24,206 nt of DNA, from IMG/VR virus record IMGVR_UViG_3300020371_000053, positions 1 to 24,206 of that record; one strand, 5' to 3'. Shown here piece after piece: positions 22,566-24,206 of the stretch. The stretch is from a virus. Under the pieces are notes generated by a model, which did no database searches, had not been told where the DNA came from, and saw only the letters and a program-made list of their open reading frames with translations. Each line of letters starts with the position of its first letter. The first letter of the stretch is position 1. Position numbers and translations under genes: made by a program.

Positions 22566-22777
22566 ATGTTCCAATGAGAATTATAGGCAGCATTCTTGTG
22601 ATTGCTGCCTATTTTGTTGTCTTGCATGTAAATGTATATCTTGGCGTGACAATGAACCTCATTGGTGATACACTGTCAATGCCATATTTCATAAGAACTA
22701 AATCCTATGACGTTGTGGTAATGCTTACATTCCTCATGGTCATTGGTCTCTCTAAATTAGTATCAACTCTGTCATGA
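22532..22777 (+). CDS. Membrane protein with two hydrophobic segments
   Basis: This 81-residue protein has two likely transmembrane segments, about residues 16-40 (RIIGSILVIAAYFVVLHVNV and following) and 58-79 (SYDVVVMLTFLMVIGLSKL), joined by a polar loop. It has no signal peptidase site. It overlaps both neighbours (34 bases upstream, four downstream), so the three genes are probably translated together. It could pair with the single-pass protein just upstream. Function unknown. Confidence 0.7.
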   Translation: MSNGSIALPKVDVPMRIIGSILVIAAYFVVLHVNVYLGVTMNLIGDTLSMPYFIRTKSYDVVVMLTFLMVIGLSKLVSTLS

Positions 22778-23073
22778 CTGAAGAAAAAACTGAACAACGC
22801 AAAGCAAAACTTTCTGATTCTTTTGGTGGCACTGTAGAGAAAAATATCCCAGAAGATGCTGAATGGATTGATGATGCTTTTTACATTAAAAAGACACGTT
22901 TCGGTCTCTATACTTCCATTCTAAAAGAACCTCTCGGTCAACATTTTATCACTGGACTAGAGTATGAAGCAGTGCTAACTATGTCACGTTGGCATCTTAA
23001 ATGCCTGCAAGATGGATCGCTTGATGATTACACTCGCGTCGTCAATTCTGGTGTCGTTGGTGGTAAACTGTGA
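22774..23073 (+). CDS. Unknown phage protein (99 residues)
   Basis: This 99-residue soluble protein has a charged N-terminus (MTEEKTEQRKAKL), a compact middle (WIDDAFYIKKTRFGLYTSIL) and a helical part with Trp and Cys (TMSRWHLKCLQDG). It overlaps the preceding gene by four bases and the next by four (GTGA). I recognise no domain. Confidence 0.7.
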   Translation: MTEEKTEQRKAKLSDSFGGTVEKNIPEDAEWIDDAFYIKKTRFGLYTSILKEPLGQHFITGLEYEAVLTMSRWHLKCLQDGSLDDYTRVVNSGVVGGKL

Positions 23074-23357
23074 TTGAACTTCCTCCCGATTTTATCCATG
23101 AACCACCAGCAGGATTCAGATACAAAGTTAAAGACTTTAAGCGTAATGTGCTTTCTATTTGGTTACACCATCCCGATTGTTACAGTTATACTAGCGATCC
23201 TGTTGCTACGATTTGGGGATTTTACAACACCAAAAAACAGCAGTATTATGCGCCAAGAAATGCTAAATCAGTGGGTGACCCCGTAGACATCAAAAATACA
23301 CGCAATTATACTGCTATGCAAATTCATTACAAAGGTTTGGAGTCTTTCTTTTGTTAG
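23070..23357 (+). CDS. Unknown phage protein with GTG start (95 residues)
   Basis: The GTG at 23070 overlaps the upstream TGA (GTGA), which fixes the start. The product, (M)IELPPDFIHEPPAGFRYKV..., is rich in Tyr/Trp/His/Pro and looks like a small beta-rich domain (NVLSIWLHHPDCYSY, then TIWGFYNTKKQQYYAPRNAK). Its end overlaps the TTG start of the epimerase gene by seven bases. Function unknown. Confidence 0.7.
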   Translation: MIELPPDFIHEPPAGFRYKVKDFKRNVLSIWLHHPDCYSYTSDPVATIWGFYNTKKQQYYAPRNAKSVGDPVDIKNTRNYTAMQIHYKGLESFFC

Positions 23358-24058
23358 TATTAATCACAGGACATAAAGGTTTCATTGGTAGACATGTATA
23401 TGCTGATTGGCAACAACAATTAGGCAAAGAATGTGTGCATGGAATTGATATTCCTGATGATATTGCCAATTTCAATGGTGGAAACTATGATCTAGTCATC
23501 CACCTTGCGGCATTTGCTAACATTCGTGAGAGTTTAGCATTCCCACACAAATTCTATGAGAACAATGTAACAAAGGCCCGTAAGTTGTTCGATTGGTGTA
23601 GAGAAACTGACACACTGTTAATGTATGCCTCATCGAGTGCAGTTGATGGAAAATACTGGGAAAATCCATACGCAATGAGCAAATGGATCAACGAAGTTAT
23701 GGCGCCTCCTAACTCTATTGGAATGAGATTCACCACAGTATATGGTGAGAATAGTCGCCCAGACATGATGTATAGAATGCTTGAGGATAAGACTGCCACT
23801 TATGTAACAAACCACACCAGAGATTGGATTCACGTTGAAGATGTATGTTCTGCCATTCGTTATCTTTCTTCTAGTACGATTAGAGGTCCTGTATCAGTTG
23901 GGACTGGCGTCTCAGTTAGTGTAAAAGAGTTGGCAAATAAAATGGGTATGGGTCATCTACCAGTCAGAAAACTGACCCCAGGTGAGAGACAAGATAACAC
24001 GGCAGATGTTACACTATTGCGTAGCACTGGATGGAATCCAACTCACAAATTATTATGA
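23351..24058 (+). CDS. Short NAD-dependent epimerase/dehydratase (extended SDR)
   Basis: This 235-residue protein has the extended short-chain dehydrogenase pattern: the N-terminal NAD(P)-binding ITGHKGFIG (5-13, glycines 7, 10 and 13), VIHLAAFANIRES (49-61), active-site SSSA (94-97) and the YxxxK catalytic pair Y107-K111 (YAMSK), then RFTTVYGENSRP (126-137) and WIHVEDV. These act on nucleotide sugars (epimerisation or dehydration). It is shorter than the usual 300 or more residues, mainly in the C-terminal substrate-binding part, so the substrate is uncertain. TTG 23351 is the only start that keeps the first strand. The last four bases overlap the next gene. A role in host surface or phage glycan metabolism is inferred. 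Confidence 0.82.
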   Translation: MLVLITGHKGFIGRHVYADWQQQLGKECVHGIDIPDDIANFNGGNYDLVIHLAAFANIRESLAFPHKFYENNVTKARKLFDWCRETDTLLMYASSSAVDGKYWENPYAMSKWINEVMAPPNSIGMRFTTVYGENSRPDMMYRMLEDKTATYVTNHTRDWIHVEDVCSAIRYLSSSTIRGPVSVGTGVSVSVKELANKMGMGHLPVRKLTPGERQDNTADVTLLRSTGWNPTHKLL

Positions 24059-24206
24059 AAGAGTTTGATTATGACCTTGATTACAAACAACTTGATTTTA
24101 CAGATGAAGAAACTCGCAAACTTTATCGCATTGGAAGGGGAGAACAAGGAGTGCTATTGGTACGCCCTTACACTAACGATATATGCGCTCATTGGCGATT
24201 TGTAGA
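24055..24206 (+). CDS. DUF4385-like protein, truncated by window edge
   Basis: The frame from ATG 24055 (overlapping the epimerase stop) stays open to the window end for about 50 codons. The start (MKEFDYDLDYKQLDF) and the pattern LYRIGRGEQGVLLVRPYTND followed by WRF closely match what I remember of the DUF4385 family found in cyanophages and some bacteria. Function of that family is not known to me. Only the N-terminal third or so is present. Confidence 0.7.
   Translation, partial: MKEFDYDLDYKQLDFTDEETRKLYRIGRGEQGVLLVRPYTNDICAHWRFV

Overview
The window looks like part of the genome of a T4-like marine myovirus, most probably a cyanophage of Synechococcus or Prochlorococcus. The evidence is indirect but consistent: an AT-rich, densely packed genome with ATGA and TAATG gene junctions; T4-type late-promoter motifs (ATAAATA or CTAAATA) about 20-30 bases upstream of several genes; a very large tail-fiber gene ending in an S74 intramolecular chaperone; many 2-oxoglutarate/Fe(II) oxygenases; and small proteins of the cyanomyovirus type, including a DUF4385-like protein at the right edge. 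No photosynthesis or capsid gene lies in the window. A related marine myovirus of another host, such as a pelagiphage, cannot be excluded.

Layout. Bases 1-274 hold tRNA-Asn(GTT) and tRNA-Ala(TGC), separated by a spacer rich in inverted repeats. Bases 300-1609 hold two oxygenase-like genes, followed by a promoter-like sequence, a strong terminator and a late promoter. Bases 1725-8978 are one gene for a 2417-residue tail fiber. A late promoter in its stop codon leads into 9002-11387: two more oxygenases and a 354-residue unknown protein. This unit converges, with overlapping stop codons, on a minus-strand gene (11384-13057) for a glycine-rich, adhesin-like protein. That gene and a small plus-strand coiled-coil gene (13121-13291) diverge from a palindromic pair of late promoters.

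A terminator at 13325 closes this late block. A sigma70-like promoter then drives an early-looking operon: a DUF262-HNH endonuclease-like protein (13463-14947), two oxygenases and a 52-residue protein. Bases 16471-17349 hold small unknown genes with another late promoter. A terminator that overlaps a promoter (17375-17409) precedes a superfamily II helicase and a run of small genes, including a seventh oxygenase, that ends at the terminator at 20531. Bases 20568-20736 carry four TATATA boxes spaced about 50 bases apart, across the start of a gene for a nucleotidyltransferase/ligase-like (DUF6267-type) protein. After one late gene (21648), a third sigma70-like promoter leads into a tightly overlapping set: an HWDGYP-motif protein, two membrane proteins, two unknown proteins, a short sugar-nucleotide epimerase/dehydratase-like protein, and a truncated DUF4385-like gene.

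How the parts may work together. The late promoters group the structural genes (fiber, glycine-rich protein, coiled-coil proteins). The three sigma70-like promoters, each with a 17-base spacer, serve presumed early genes (nuclease, helicase, small unknowns). Seven oxygenase-like proteins of three subtypes lie on both kinds of transcript, and their substrates cannot be read from sequence. There is no gene-free stretch above 300 bases. The longest gaps, at 13292-13462 and 21855-22011, hold regulatory elements.
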